NCBI GenBank assembly: GCA_963719465.1
Contig: OY970386.1
Span: forward strand, 1,922,001 to 1,986,000
Source: JALHUB01 sp963719465
GTDB lineage: Bacteria > Chloroflexota > Dehalococcoidia > DSTF01 > JALHUB01
Reading direction: 5' to 3'
DNA length: 64,000 bases
Shown: positions 33,705-43,444 of the stretch, one piece after another
How the letters are laid out: each line of letters begins with the position of its first letter
How positions within the stretch are numbered: position 1 is the first letter of the stretch
Notes under the pieces: generated by a model
What the model was told of the DNA's origin: nothing
Seen by the model: only the letters and a program-made list of their open reading frames with translations
Database searches by the model: none
Position numbers and translations under genes: made by a program

Positions 33705-33933
33705 CGCGCACCTCCTCGTCGTTTCTAGGGACGCTTCTCTGCTTCAATTCTAGCAGGAGGAGCTGGGACAGGCCATCGTTCGCGCCCAGACTGCCGGTTT
33801 GACAGCCGCGGCCGGCCCGACGACCGCGTTGGCGGTCAGGGGTGCGCCCAATGTGCCGCCCTTGCCCGCGTCCGATCATTGATACATGGAGCCACGACAC
33901 CCCTGTGGGATCGAGGCCGGTTGCGCTTGAGCG

Positions 33934-36670
33934 ATGCGTAAACTGAAATCGGCGCGTGGACTAACCGTCGCCACCAGCATTGCATTGCTGGCCCTCATGG
34001 CCGCGACCGCCGCCGTCGCTTCCTGGCGGGCGCAGACCGACCAGGATGTGCGGCTTTCGCTGCAGGAAAGGGCCGACCTGGTTGCCGCCCTGGACGATGC
34101 CCGCGCGCAGTTCTTCCTGAACACGACGCTTCTTGCGACGACAGCGCTTGCCGGCGCAGATCAGCGTCCTTCGCTCACTGCGCAATACACCCAGGACCGG
34201 CCCATCCCCGGGGACAGGCTTAGTCAGGCTCGCGCGGATATGGTCGCCCTGGGCGAGACCGCCGACGTCGCCAGCCTCGACCAGTTGGCCGCATCGGTGG
34301 AGGATGTGCAAAAGAAGACCGACACAGCCATCTACCTGTTCCAGGGCACCGACGCAACACCCGAAACCATCGTTCAGATGGCCGAACAGTACGAGCCAAC
34401 GCTCTGGCCCCCGTTCGAGCAGATCACGACGCAGGTCGACCAGCTTGCGCGAGCCGAACAGGCCAAGCTCGCCAGCGTTCGAGGAGCGGCCGATCGAGCT
34501 TCGGTGACAACGCTGGCGCTGCTAATCGGGCTCAGCGTGGCGACCTTCCTGGTGGCTCTTGCCACGCTTGCCGCATTCACCCTCTGGCTGGTGCGCCCGC
34601 TGGCTTCACTCAAAGCAAAAGCGCGGGCGGTTACGTCGGGCCACTGGGACGCACGAGCCGAGGTTTCCGGTCTCGAAGAGACATCGTCCCTGGCACGCGA
34701 TTTCAACGAGATGACGCAGACTCTGGTCGAAGGCGCGACACAGGTCAAGGATTCAGAGGGCCGCTTCCGGGACGTCCTGGAAGTGTCGCGCGACCTGGTC
34801 TACAAGCTGAACCTCAAAACCCGTACCTACGACTACGTCAGCCCTTCGTCGCTGGACCTGCTGGGATTCGCGCCGGATGAGATCACCGCGATGGGGCTTG
34901 ACGAGGTGAGGGACAGATTCCATCCGGACGACAGGCAGAGATTCTCGTCGTTCGGCGGCGAGGGAAGTCGTGATGCCGCCGCGGACCGAAAGGCTCTCGG
35001 AATAGAATATCGCTGGAAGTGCAAGGACGGCGAGTACCGCTGGCTTAGCGACGACCGCGCCTTCGTTCGGAACGAGGAAGGGAAGGTGGTCGCCGTCGTT
35101 GGAACGGTGCGCGACATAACGAGTCGGAAGCAGGCGGAGGCCGCGCTGTGTGACAGTGAAGAGCGTTTCCGCACGCTGAGCGCCACGGCGCCCATCGGCA
35201 TCTTTCTTTCCGACGCGCAGGGCAACGGCGTCTACTCTAACGAGAACGCGGTGGTGCTAATCGGCGGCACCACTGAGGATGGTCTGGGACGCATATGGAC
35301 CAAGTACGTACATCCCGACGACCGTGAGGCACTCATGGCAGAGGGGGCGGCCGCGAGTGCCGCTCATCGCAAATTCTCCATGGAGTATCGCATTCTGACC
35401 AAAGCCGGCGAGGTGCGCTGGGTGCACACAACCATCGTTGCGATTCGCTCCGCGGAGGGGGTCATCACCGGCTACGTGGGTACCATTGAAGACGTGACGG
35501 ACCGCAAGCGGGCGGAGGAGGAGATGGCGGATAGGCTCAGAATAGAATCCGCCATCGCCCAGGCCTCCAACCTTCTGGCAGCCTCCGATGACACCGACAC
35601 CGCGCTCAATCTCGTCCTGCGCGTATTGGGCGAGGCTTTCGGGGCCGAACGGGCCCACATCTACATGCTGGAGGGCAAGACCAAAATGCACTGCGTGGCA
35701 CGCTGGTGCGCGCCCGAAGCAGAAGAAGTCAGCGACGTGTACGACTTCGACGCTGGCGCCTTCCTGTGGTCCACGCGGAAGGCGTTGCAGGCAGAGCCCA
35801 TCATCGTTAACGATACAGACACGCTCCCGCCGGAAGCGGCAGCGGAGAAGAGTATCTGGCAGTCTCTGGGGATTCGCTCGATCGTGGTAGTATCGCTGAC
35901 ATCCGGCGGCCGAGTCATCGGCTCCATCGGCATCGATACAATGCACAGCACCTGCGTCCGGCGAGACGAGGATGTCAAGCTGCTGCGCCTCGCTGCTGAG
36001 AGCATCTCCGCCTTCATCGAGCGCCAGCGCGCGGCAGCGGAGAAACGCGACGCCTACGAGAGCATCGTCTTTCTGCTGGCGACGGCTGCCGAGGCCCGCG
36101 ACCCGTACACCGAAAACCATCTCCATCGAATCAAGAGCTACTCAGAGGCAATTGCGCTCGAGCTCGGACTCAGCCCCGAGGAGGCTGAGGAGATCGGTCT
36201 GGCTGCCCTTCTTCACGACCTCGGCAAGATACGCGTCCCCGACTCCATCCTGACAAAGCCCGGGCCTCTTTCGGAGGACGAGTGGCACATAATGAGGAAG
36301 CACCCGATATGGGGTGAGGAGCTGCTTCCGCCCGACCCGTGGTTCAAGAAGGCCCGCCGAGATCGCCCGCTGGCATCACGAGAACTGGGATGGGACGGGC
36401 TATCCGGACGGCCTTCACGCCGACATGATACCGCTGTGCACCGCAATCGTCTCCGTTGCTGACGGCTTCGACGCCATGACATCGAGGAGGCCATACAAGG
36501 CCCCGTGGCCGCCGGTCCGAGCGATGCGGGAGATAAGCAAGAACAGGGGCAAGAAGTACTCGCCCGCGGTCGTGGACGCTTTCATGCGCGCCGTCGCAAA
36601 GGGTGAGATAGACAGGATCGTCAAGGGGCGACCCAAGGAATCTTCGGACGACCTACCCCGCGCGGCCTGA
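33934..36670 (+). CDS. HAMP-PAS-PAS-GAF sensor with HD-GYP phosphodiesterase domain, single-base frameshift
   Basis: A membrane sensor of about 911 residues when one extra base is removed. Order: TM1 (residues about 9-31), extracytoplasmic sensor, TM2 (about 190-222), HAMP (RPLASLKAKARAVTSG), two PAS domains, a GAF domain (about 530-700), then HD-GYP. HD-GYP enzymes hydrolyse cyclic di-GMP. The HD motif is LLHDLGKIRVPDS, in the first frame. The frame ends at 36462, but the rest of the domain (EIARWHHENWDGTGYPDG and the C-terminal helices) continues in the next frame to 36670. Removing one C in the GCCCGCC string near 36354 joins them exactly. Whether this is a sequencing error or a broken gene is unknown; other genes here suggest error. 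Confidence 0.88.
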
Positions 36671-36863
36671 CCGCCCCGTCGGCGGCGCCACGAGCGCGAT
36701 AATGTGTTAAATCTCGCCCGTCGTAATATCGCCGAAGCTAATGAAGCCTCTTGACGACTTGCGTTGCCCGGCGGGCAGTGTACAATAGTTAACGATAAGC
36801 AAATAGCACTCCTCGCGATTCCTCATTAGGTGCCCGCTTCACATAACACGATGGGGGTTGTGA

Positions 36864-36998
36864 ATGGGTGGTGGTTTTTCGGTGAAACAGAAGATAGCCG
36901 CTGACATTTCCAGCATTCTGCGACTCTCGGCAATCGGCCTTTCGACCGATGCTATAGTAGTGAAGTTGGTGCAATCAGCGAATAGCAGCGCCCGATGA
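36864..36998 (+). CDS. Small 44-residue protein coupled to an MFS transporter
   Basis: A short frame, MGGGFSVKQKIAADISSILR at its N-terminus, ending ANSSAR; its stop overlaps the transporter start (ATGA at 36995), so translation would be coupled. The ribosome binding site is weak (GGGGGTTG). The sequence is amphipathic-helical and has no known domain. It occupies most of the 324-base space before the transporter; a TTGCGT-N16-TACAAT promoter lies near 36757-36785. It may be a leader or a small regulatory protein. Confidence 0.4.
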   Translation: MGGGFSVKQKIAADISSILRLSAIGLSTDAIVVKLVQSANSSAR

Positions 36999-38230
36999 GA
37001 GTCACTTTCCCCTCGCGCACGCTGAGGTTCCCGCGCGGCCGATTCGTTGAGTTGGCCGCAACCGTTTTTCTCTGGCAGGCGTCGCTCGGCATTTTCATGC
37101 TCACGCTCGTCCAGGCGTATCTGCCGCAGCATCTGAACACCTCTAACGCTTTCCCGGGCTATGCGCTCGCTTGCTACAGCCTGGCGCGCTTCGTCTGGCA
37201 GATGCCCGCCGGCTGGATTGCTGACCGCGTCGGCAGACGGCTTGTGCTGGTCGCTGGAATCGCAGTTGGGATACCGGTCCTCTGCGCGATGATGCTTTTC
37301 CCGAGCGGCACGCTCTTCCTGGCCTTCTCCGGTCTGTACGGTCTCGCCGCGGCGACGATGTGGCCGGCGTTCCTGGCGCACGTCGGCGACACGAACGAGC
37401 CGTCGAGGCGCGGGCACGTGATGCACTACCTGAACCTGGCTCAGATGCTCGGACTGGGCGTGGGCGCGATAATCGGCGTCGTCCTCGGCGACTTCGTCTC
37501 CTACACCGCCGTGTTCATTGCCTGCCTGGCGCTGAACGGGCTGGCGCTCGCCGTCGCGCTACGACCGGACAAGGCACCGGTCGTACCCATCGTTCGCTTG
37601 AAGGGCGAAAAGCTTCAGCTGAGCGCCTTCCGCTCGATCCTGAGGCCCGGCGTCCTGATGCTTGGCGGCATCATCCTGTTCCTGAGCCTCGGCATCGCCG
37701 TGCAGACGCCGGCGATCGGGACCTACCTGACGCAGGTGCTGCACGTGCAGATGCACCAGATGGCGTTGCTCCTGATCTTGCCGGCGGGCGTGGCGGCATT
37801 CATCGCTTTCCGTTTTTCGCACCTGGCGGACCGCTTCGGACGGGGACCGCCTCTCGTTATCGGGCTGGCGGTAACGGCACTGTGTCTGTTCGCGCTGACT
37901 CTGACGCGCAGCCCAATCATCGTTGTTAACCTGGCGGTGCTCGCGGGGCTAGCCTACGCGATCAGCGTGCCAGCCTGGAGCGCCGCCGCCCTCGATGCGA
38001 CGCAGGTGCAGAGCCGAGGCGTCCTTCTGGGCTCACTGGCGGCCGTGCAGGGACTGGGCGGCGCCGTTGGGCAGGCCGCGGGCGGACAGGTAAGCGCAAT
38101 GTACGGGCCGGAAGCGCCCTTCAAGTTCGCGGCGATATTGCTGGGCGTCGCAGTCGTGCTGACGGTCATCCACATCCAGCACCTGCGCCTGAAGCGAGAG
38201 CTTCCCCCGCCGAACACCACATATCTGTAG
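36995..38230 (+). CDS. MFS transporter
   Basis: A 411-residue major facilitator with about 12 membrane helices. The cytoplasmic loop 2-3 motif is present as GWIADRVGRRLVL and the equivalent loop in the second half as SHLADRFGRGPPLV. The sequence otherwise resembles drug or sugar efflux-type members, but the substrate cannot be inferred. It probably forms an operon with the overlapping 44-residue frame upstream. The next gene is also MFS but belongs to a different subfamily. Confidence 0.85.
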   Translation: MRVTFPSRTLRFPRGRFVELAATVFLWQASLGIFMLTLVQAYLPQHLNTSNAFPGYALACYSLARFVWQMPAGWIADRVGRRLVLVAGIAVGIPVLCAMMLFPSGTLFLAFSGLYGLAAATMWPAFLAHVGDTNEPSRRGHVMHYLNLAQMLGLGVGAIIGVVLGDFVSYTAVFIACLALNGLALAVALRPDKAPVVPIVRLKGEKLQLSAFRSILRPGVLMLGGIILFLSLGIAVQTPAIGTYLTQVLHVQMHQMALLLILPAGVAAFIAFRFSHLADRFGRGPPLVIGLAVTALCLFALTLTRSPIIVVNLAVLAGLAYAISVPAWSAAALDATQVQSRGVLLGSLAAVQGLGGAVGQAAGGQVSAMYGPEAPFKFAAILLGVAVVLTVIHIQHLRLKRELPPPNTTYL

Positions 38231-38413
38231 CTCCAGCTTAGCGTCGGCCCGGCGAATCAGCGTGCAGCGTTTCATGTCCCTTTCATACCGGCATCTCGCC
38301 GTTTCACACGCCTTGCGCGCTCTTGGTCGTCGAAGGGCGCGCCATGCGGTGACTGGAGTGGCATGGCCGGTTCAGGTGCCGGTGCGCTAACGCTGGCGGC
38401 TCCTTCGGTTATC

Positions 38414-38446
38414 GGCTACCCTCGCATTGCGAGGGTAGCCTTTTTC
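38414..38446 (+). terminator. Strong intrinsic terminator between two MFS genes
   Basis: GGCTACCCTCGC (38414-38425) pairs perfectly with GCGAGGGTAGCC (38429-38440) around ATT, followed by TTTTT. It lies 183 bases after the first MFS stop and 38 before the second MFS start, so it could also attenuate the latter. Confidence 0.9.
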
Positions 38447-38483
38447 TACATGCGGCGCCCGGCTGAAGTCGCGAAGGAGTCTG

Positions 38484-39833
38484 ATGGCAAGAGACGATAA
38501 CGTCGACGAGAACGCAGATCGGGAAACGGCGCCGAGGGAGCTGCCGCGCCCCGGGATCGTCGCTCCCGTCGGGGACGCAGCGCCGGGCCGGCGGGACCTG
38601 CGGGACACCTTCATCGCCCTCAGCGTTCGCAACTTCCGACTCTTCTGGTTCGGCCAGCTCATCTCGCTTTGCGGGACCTGGATGCAGACGGTCGGGCAGG
38701 CATGGCTGGTCCTTAACCTGACGGGCTCAGCGTTTGCGGTCGGCACCGTCACGACGCTACAGTTCCTGCCGATAACGTTGCTGGTGCTGTTCGGCGGGGT
38801 CATCGCCGACCGAGTGCCGAAGCGGCGCTTCCTCGTCATTACGCAGACCTCGGCGTTGATACAGGCCGTTGTGCTGGGGGTGCTTGTCGCGACCGGGACG
38901 GTGCGTATCTGGCACGTCTACCTGCTGGCGACGGCCCTCGGCCTCACCAACGCGTTCGACAACCCGACGCGACAGGCGTTTGTGCCCGAATTGGTCGGCA
39001 AGGATCTGGTGCCGAACGCGGTCCCGCTGAACAGCACGCTGTTCAACGCCGCCCGTATCGTCGGTCCGGCGATAGGTGGCGTGACCATTGCCGTGTTCGG
39101 CGTCGCCGGCACCTTCTTTCTGAACGCCGCCAGCTTCGTTCCCGTGATCATCGCGCTGCTGATGATCCGGACCTCGGAGCTGTTCCCGGTGGAGCGAGGA
39201 AGCGGAAGGATAGTGGCACAGTTGCGAGAGGGGGTGAGTTTCGCCTTTCGAACGCCGTCCGTGCTGCTGATTCTGATCATCATGGCGTTCGTTGGCACCT
39301 TTGGCTACAACTTTCAGACCGAGCTGCCGTTGCTTGCCCGTTTCGTCCTGAACGTCGGCTCGATAGGCTTCGGCGCGATGACGGCGGTCCTGGGCGTCGG
39401 ATCGCTGGTCGCAGCCCTGGGCATCGCCTACAGCAGGCGCGCCGACGAAAGGCAGATCGTGTTCGGTGGCCTGGTCTTCAGCCTGCTGCTGATCCTCGTC
39501 GGCCTGTCGCACTGGTTCGCGGTGACGCTCATCCTTCTGATACTGATGGGCTTCTTCGGCATAATATTCACAGCTTCCGCAAACACGCGTCTGCAGCTCC
39601 TTTCGCCGGGCTATCTCAGGGGGAGGGTGATGAGCCTGTACGTGCTGCTCTTCGCCGGCTCGACTCCAATTGGCGCCTTTCTGATGGGCAACGTCGCCGA
39701 AAAGCTGGGGGTGCAGGCGGCGATAGTCCTCTTCGGCGCGATTTCAGCGGCGGGCGTCGTGCTGGCGCTGCTCTACCGGCTGCGAGGCGGTTCGCTCTCG
39801 GAGTCTTCGGAGGCTTTCCCTTCGGGCCAGTGA
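38484..39833 (+). CDS. MFS exporter, EntS/DHA3-like
   Basis: A 449-residue transporter with a 45-residue polar N-terminus, then LSVRNFRLFWFGQLISLCG and GTWMQTVGQAWLV, typical of the EntS/DHA3 group of 12-helix exporters. Motif A reads GGVIADRVPKRRFLV. NAFDNPTRQAFVPELV and FNAARIVGPAIGG are also standard for the group. A related gene lies at 52983. Substrate unknown. Its 3' end overlaps the convergent HEAT-repeat gene by about 60 bases. Confidence 0.87.
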   Translation: MARDDNVDENADRETAPRELPRPGIVAPVGDAAPGRRDLRDTFIALSVRNFRLFWFGQLISLCGTWMQTVGQAWLVLNLTGSAFAVGTVTTLQFLPITLLVLFGGVIADRVPKRRFLVITQTSALIQAVVLGVLVATGTVRIWHVYLLATALGLTNAFDNPTRQAFVPELVGKDLVPNAVPLNSTLFNAARIVGPAIGGVTIAVFGVAGTFFLNAASFVPVIIALLMIRTSELFPVERGSGRIVAQLREGVSFAFRTPSVLLILIIMAFVGTFGYNFQTELPLLARFVLNVGSIGFGAMTAVLGVGSLVAALGIAYSRRADERQIVFGGLVFSLLLILVGLSHWFAVTLILLILMGFFGIIFTASANTRLQLLSPGYLRGRVMSLYVLLFAGSTPIGAFLMGNVAEKLGVQAAIVLFGAISAAGVVLALLYRLRGGSLSESSEAFPSGQ

Positions 39834-40367
39834 ATTCGGTCCAGCAGGCCGTGCTGTTGCAGTTCGGTGAGGGCGTTTCGGGCTGCGACGGGACCAACGG
39901 CTGATGGCTCGACGCTTTCCAGCGCGGCGAGCACGGGCTTGAGGATTTCCCGGACCTCCGGGTGGACCGTCTTGTCGGCTATCTCGCGGAGGGAGCGGTG
40001 GACGCCGCGGCGCAGCAGGAGCGAATCGCCGTGGTGGACGAGCGCGTCGAGCAGAGGGCCAAGAGCGGCCTCTCCGAGCGCGGCCAGCGCTTCCGAGGCA
40101 AGCCAGCGCACTCCAAAGCGCCCGTCTCGGAGCGTTCGAATGAGCGCAGGCGCGGCGCGCGGATCGCGGATGCTTTGCAGCGCCTTCGCAGCCTCCCAGC
40201 GGACGTGCCAATCGGGGTCGTCTAGCAGAATCGATCAAAGGGAAGACTGCCAGCTCCCCGATGCTCTCCAGCCCCTGTCGCGATGACTCGCGAATCTTCC
40301 AGTCGTGGCTATGGAGGCCGGCCAAGAGATCGTTCACTGACTGGCCACCCTGTCCCTCCGAGTCCAT
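39773..40367 (-). CDS. HEAT-repeat protein, single-base frameshift
   Basis: A small scaffold-like protein of about 197 residues after correction. The N-terminal part (SVNDLLAGLHSHDWKIRESS) and the C-terminal part (VRWLASEALAALGEAALGP onward) are consecutive HEAT-type helices, but they lie in different frames. Removing one base near 40226 joins ELAVFPLID to LLDDPDWHVRWEAAKAL. ATG 40367 follows GAGGTGAAGAG. HEAT proteins bind other proteins or serve as bilin-lyase-like folds; no partner is clear. It ends inside the 3' part of the MFS gene on the other strand. Confidence 0.7.
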
Positions 40368-40441
40368 CTCTTCACCTCTTTTTCGTCGCGGGCGTCGCCG
40401 GTCTTCATGTCCGGGCGGCAGCGCCTCCTGATTACAGAATC

Positions 40442-41005
40442 TCACGCCTGTCTGGACTTGTCCACTTCTTGGAGCTGCTGCGGCTGTTCAGCTTCGGCAG
40501 GGGCGGGGTAAGTGATGCGACCGCCGTCGACGCGCGCCCATGGCGTCAGACGGTGCTGCTGGACGCTGCGGCGGCCGATGATGTGCTGGACGTCTTCGCC
40601 CCGGACGGTCAGGGCGTCGCTGATGAGCGAGCGGTGGCAGCGCCAGGGCAGCGCTTCGGCGCAGAGAATCGCCGTCACCGTCTGCCGGGACGTGGCGATG
40701 AGCCATTCCAGCGCTTCGGCAAACTCCTCCGTCTGCATGTAGTCGGCGAAACCGCGGAAGGACGCGTTTCGCCAGGCGTCGTTCGGCGAGTCCTTTCTCG
40801 CGTGGCGCAGGCCGCCCAATGACGGCGCGTGCTCGTAGCCGATGCCGGCCGAGAGGAGCGAATGCCGCAGCGCATCGCTTTCGAACTGGGGGTTGCGGCG
40901 GGAGCGCGGGATGGTGCGAACGTCGACGACGCGCTTCACTTCATGCGCGTTCAGCAGGTCGACGAGCTCATCGATGGGGCGGGTAGAGTGTCCGATTGTA
41001 AACAT
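40442..41005 (-). CDS. DUF488 family protein
   Basis: A 187-residue cytoplasmic protein of the DUF488 family: MFTIGHSTRPIDELVDLL at the start, VVDVRTIPRSRRNPQF, then ILCAEALPWRCHRSLI with the conserved cysteines, and HIIGRRSVQQHRLTPWA near the end. Structure-based proposals for the family include nucleic-acid or phosphate binding, but the function is not established. ATG 41005 is chosen because it gives the family N-terminus; an upstream extension is open but has no support. It diverges from the membrane glycosyltransferase at 41061. Confidence 0.82.
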   Translation of the reverse strand: MFTIGHSTRPIDELVDLLNAHEVKRVVDVRTIPRSRRNPQFESDALRHSLLSAGIGYEHAPSLGGLRHARKDSPNDAWRNASFRGFADYMQTEEFAEALEWLIATSRQTVTAILCAEALPWRCHRSLISDALTVRGEDVQHIIGRRSVQQHRLTPWARVDGGRITYPAPAEAEQPQQLQEVDKSRQA

Positions 41006-41060
41006 TTTGCCGGTAAGATAATCTCTTTCTCTGCTATCATAACCCAAGAGGGAAGCCGGC

Positions 41061-42383
41061 ATGAGGCTGCTTACCACCGTCCACCGGGGCGTCCGCAATC
41101 ACCTGTCTCTCGTTGCTCTGCTCGTCGCTGCGCTGGCGGTCCGCCTGCCACTGCTGCGCCTCTGGGCCTACCAGGCCGAGGGCTTCACCGACGAAGGCTT
41201 CTGGAAGAACTGGATGGTCGCCATCCACCAGCACGGCCTGCTCAACATCTTTCGCACGACGGACACGGACTACGTCGGCTATCACTATGTCCTCTGGCTG
41301 CTGACGCGGATCAACGGCATCATCGGCGGGTCGTGGGATTACAGCGACTTCCGCCTGCGCGTTCTCGTGAAGGCGCCGCCGGTCCTTTTCGACCTGGGGC
41401 TGATAGTCGCCGTCTACGTGGTGAGCCGGGCGCTGTTCGAGGAGCTGCGCTTGCCGCGCGCCGGGTTGCTCGCGCTGGGTGCCGCGGCCGTCATAGCCGT
41501 ACAGCCCGCCGTTCTGTACGACTCGGCAGTCTGGGCGCAGACGGATTCCGCCGTCACCCTGGCGATGCTGCTGGCGTTGTTCTTCGTCGTCAGAGGCCAG
41601 ACGAAGCTCGGGTTCGGACTCTGGGCCGTCGGCTTCCTGATCAAGCCGCATCCGATAATTATCCTACCGTTGCTCCTCTATCTAACGTGGAAGCGGGGAT
41701 CGCGCGCGCTTTGGTCGGGCGCGGCGACGGTGGCTGTGGTGTGGGCCGTAGGGCTTGGCCCGTGGCTGCTGCACGGCGATCTGCTGAATATCCTGCGAGT
41801 CTACCGTGGTCTGTTCGAGGCGGACTACAGCCGGCTTTCGGCGTCGGCGTGGAACCTGTGGTGGTTCTTCGACCTGTCGCTCCATCCCCATCCTGACCAG
41901 GGAATACTCCCGTTCGTCACCTATCGAACGGTGGGGCTGGTGCTGACCGCCTGCGCCGGATCGCTGGCGCTGCTCTACCTGCACGCGCGCTCGAATCTGA
42001 GGGGCGCGCTGGTGGCGGCCGCGTATCTGTCTTTCGCGTTCTATATGCTGCCTATATCCACACACGATCGTTACCTGTATCCGTTCTTTGCCTTCATGCT
42101 TCCGGTCGCGATTGCGGAGGCTCGCTGGCGGGCGCTGTACGCGCTGGCGTCGATCACGTTCTTCTTCAACCTGGCGGTTGTGGCGCCGCCGATCGCCGAT
42201 TTCGCCGGCCGCTGGACGGGCTCGCCCTTCACGATCGGCGTGGCCGCGCTGAACTGTCTTCTTTTTGGGCTTTTCTCCGTTGCTCTCATTCCGCTGGCGG
42301 CACAATCAGCGCGGATGCTCGTGATCCGCGGCCGCGCGGGCGCCGGCGCTATGATGCGGGGAGCGGCGAGTGAGGCGGACTAG
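41061..42383 (+). CDS. Polytopic membrane glycosyltransferase (GT-C fold, ALG/GT87-like)
   Basis: A 440-residue protein with about 10-12 helices. The first loop contains FTDEGFWKNW with acidic residues of a GT-C active site; later SDFRLRVLVKAPPVLFDLG and WAQTDSAVTLAMLLALFF are like GT87/ALG-type mannosyl- or glucosyltransferases. KPHPIIILPLLLYL follows. It would use a lipid-linked sugar on the outer face. Divergent from DUF488 and overlapping by four bases the convergent caspase-like gene. Confidence 0.75.
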   Translation: MRLLTTVHRGVRNHLSLVALLVAALAVRLPLLRLWAYQAEGFTDEGFWKNWMVAIHQHGLLNIFRTTDTDYVGYHYVLWLLTRINGIIGGSWDYSDFRLRVLVKAPPVLFDLGLIVAVYVVSRALFEELRLPRAGLLALGAAAVIAVQPAVLYDSAVWAQTDSAVTLAMLLALFFVVRGQTKLGFGLWAVGFLIKPHPIIILPLLLYLTWKRGSRALWSGAATVAVVWAVGLGPWLLHGDLLNILRVYRGLFEADYSRLSASAWNLWWFFDLSLHPHPDQGILPFVTYRTVGLVLTACAGSLALLYLHARSNLRGALVAAAYLSFAFYMLPISTHDRYLYPFFAFMLPVAIAEARWRALYALASITFFFNLAVVAPPIADFAGRWTGSPFTIGVAALNCLLFGLFSVALIPLAAQSARMLVIRGRAGAGAMMRGAASEAD

Positions 42384-43288
42384 CCGGTTGGGAGGAGCGT
42401 CCGGGTCTCGGCGTCGGCCGGATAAATCTTGAGCGCGTTGTCGTAGCTGGCGTCTTTGCCAATCTCGGTCATCGTCTGACTGATCGCCTCGCCATAGGCG
42501 AGTTTCTGCGTCGCGAGCTTGGGGAGCAGGCTTTCGATAGCGGCGTCGGTGTGAGGCGCTGAGACGAGGCTGTTCCAGCCGATCACGGCGCTGGCCCCCT
42601 TCTTCACGAACGCTTTCGCCGTCGTATCGAAGGTCAGACCGTCACATCCCATGAGGATGATAGTCGTGCCGTTGAACTTCCCCTGCATGCTGGATTCGAT
42701 GAACTGGGGCGCGATGCCGAAGAACTTCGTGTCGCCGGAGCCGGCGAGGTTGCGGACTGCGAAGAGGCGGTACTGAGAACGGTCATCGCTGTATTTCGAC
42801 GAATCGTACTCCTCGGAGCTGAAGAGGAAGGCCTCGTTGCCGAAGGCGTCGATTATCGCCTGGCGCTTCTCCGGATCTGACTGGGTGAGCGAGTTCTCGT
42901 CAAAGCGGGCTATGTGGACCCTGAAGATGATCAGGGTGTACTTCTGCTCCGGAATGTGGCGGTAGAAGTCGACGTTCACCTGGTCCGGCGGAATGTAGTC
43001 GACGCTATAGCCGGCCTTTTCGAGGACGGGCGTGATGGTGTCGGCGAAGGATGGGTTGGGGTCGGTGAGGCCGAGCTGGTCGACGATAGCCGCCCGGAGC
43101 TCGGGCGCCTGCGCGCTCTTCTGCCCGACAAGGAAGACGGCGATTATCGCGATGGCGGCGGCGACGATGCCGACCGGCAGAACGATGCACAGGAAGATGC
43201 CGCCGAGTCGTTGTCCTGGCGAGGGCCGGCGGCGACGTGACCGCTTCTTCTTCGGCGGCGCTTCGATTTCGGCTTTGCGAGGGGCCAT
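42380..43288 (-). CDS. Membrane-anchored protein with predicted caspase-like fold
   Basis: A 302-residue protein with a very basic N-terminus (PPKKKRSRRRRPSPGQR), one membrane helix (about residues 29-54) and an extracytoplasmic domain. The domain resembles clan CD folds: YTLIIFRVHIA with a candidate catalytic His125 and TTIILMGCDGL with a candidate Cys215, then AKAFVKKGASAVIGWNSLVSA as in CHAT/C25-type proteins. The assignment is from pattern, not a matched family. ATG 43288 was preferred over the TTG at 43330. The gene ends overlapping the glycosyltransferase. Confidence 0.6.
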   Translation of the reverse strand: MAPRKAEIEAPPKKKRSRRRRPSPGQRLGGIFLCIVLPVGIVAAAIAIIAVFLVGQKSAQAPELRAAIVDQLGLTDPNPSFADTITPVLEKAGYSVDYIPPDQVNVDFYRHIPEQKYTLIIFRVHIARFDENSLTQSDPEKRQAIIDAFGNEAFLFSSEEYDSSKYSDDRSQYRLFAVRNLAGSGDTKFFGIAPQFIESSMQGKFNGTTIILMGCDGLTFDTTAKAFVKKGASAVIGWNSLVSAPHTDAAIESLLPKLATQKLAYGEAISQTMTEIGKDASYDNALKIYPADAETRTLLPTG

Positions 43289-43372
43289 GGCTTCCGCTCT
43301 CTCTTCCTTGCTGGCTGGCGGCCCTGACAAAGGATACCACCATTACGCGGGAATTGCATCGTGCCGCAGCCA

Positions 43373-43400
43373 TTGTTGTGTCCGCTATTTCGTGTAGAAT
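43373..43400 (+). promoter_or_regulatory. Probable promoter of the PEBP lipoprotein gene
   Basis: TTGTTG (43373-43378), a 16-base spacer and TAGAAT (43395-43400), 44 bases before the start codon. It faces away from the divergent caspase-like gene. Confidence 0.5.
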
Positions 43401-43444
43401 GGGCGCGGAAAGATGCTGCGATGAGAGAATCGTGGAGGGCCAGC

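Noticed and set aside
32649..33728. A 359-residue plus-strand frame opposite abfD
   Set aside because: It is antisense to a gene with all catalytic residues and has no recognisable motif.
36340..36370. Programmed frameshifting in the HD-GYP sensor gene
   Set aside because: No slippery heptamer or stimulating structure stands out, and seven similar indels in unrelated genes favour sequencing error.
38231..38483. A riboswitch upstream of the second MFS gene
   Set aside because: The only certain structure is a strong terminator; no conserved aptamer motif that I recognise (guanidine, fluoride, TPP, cobalamin) is present.
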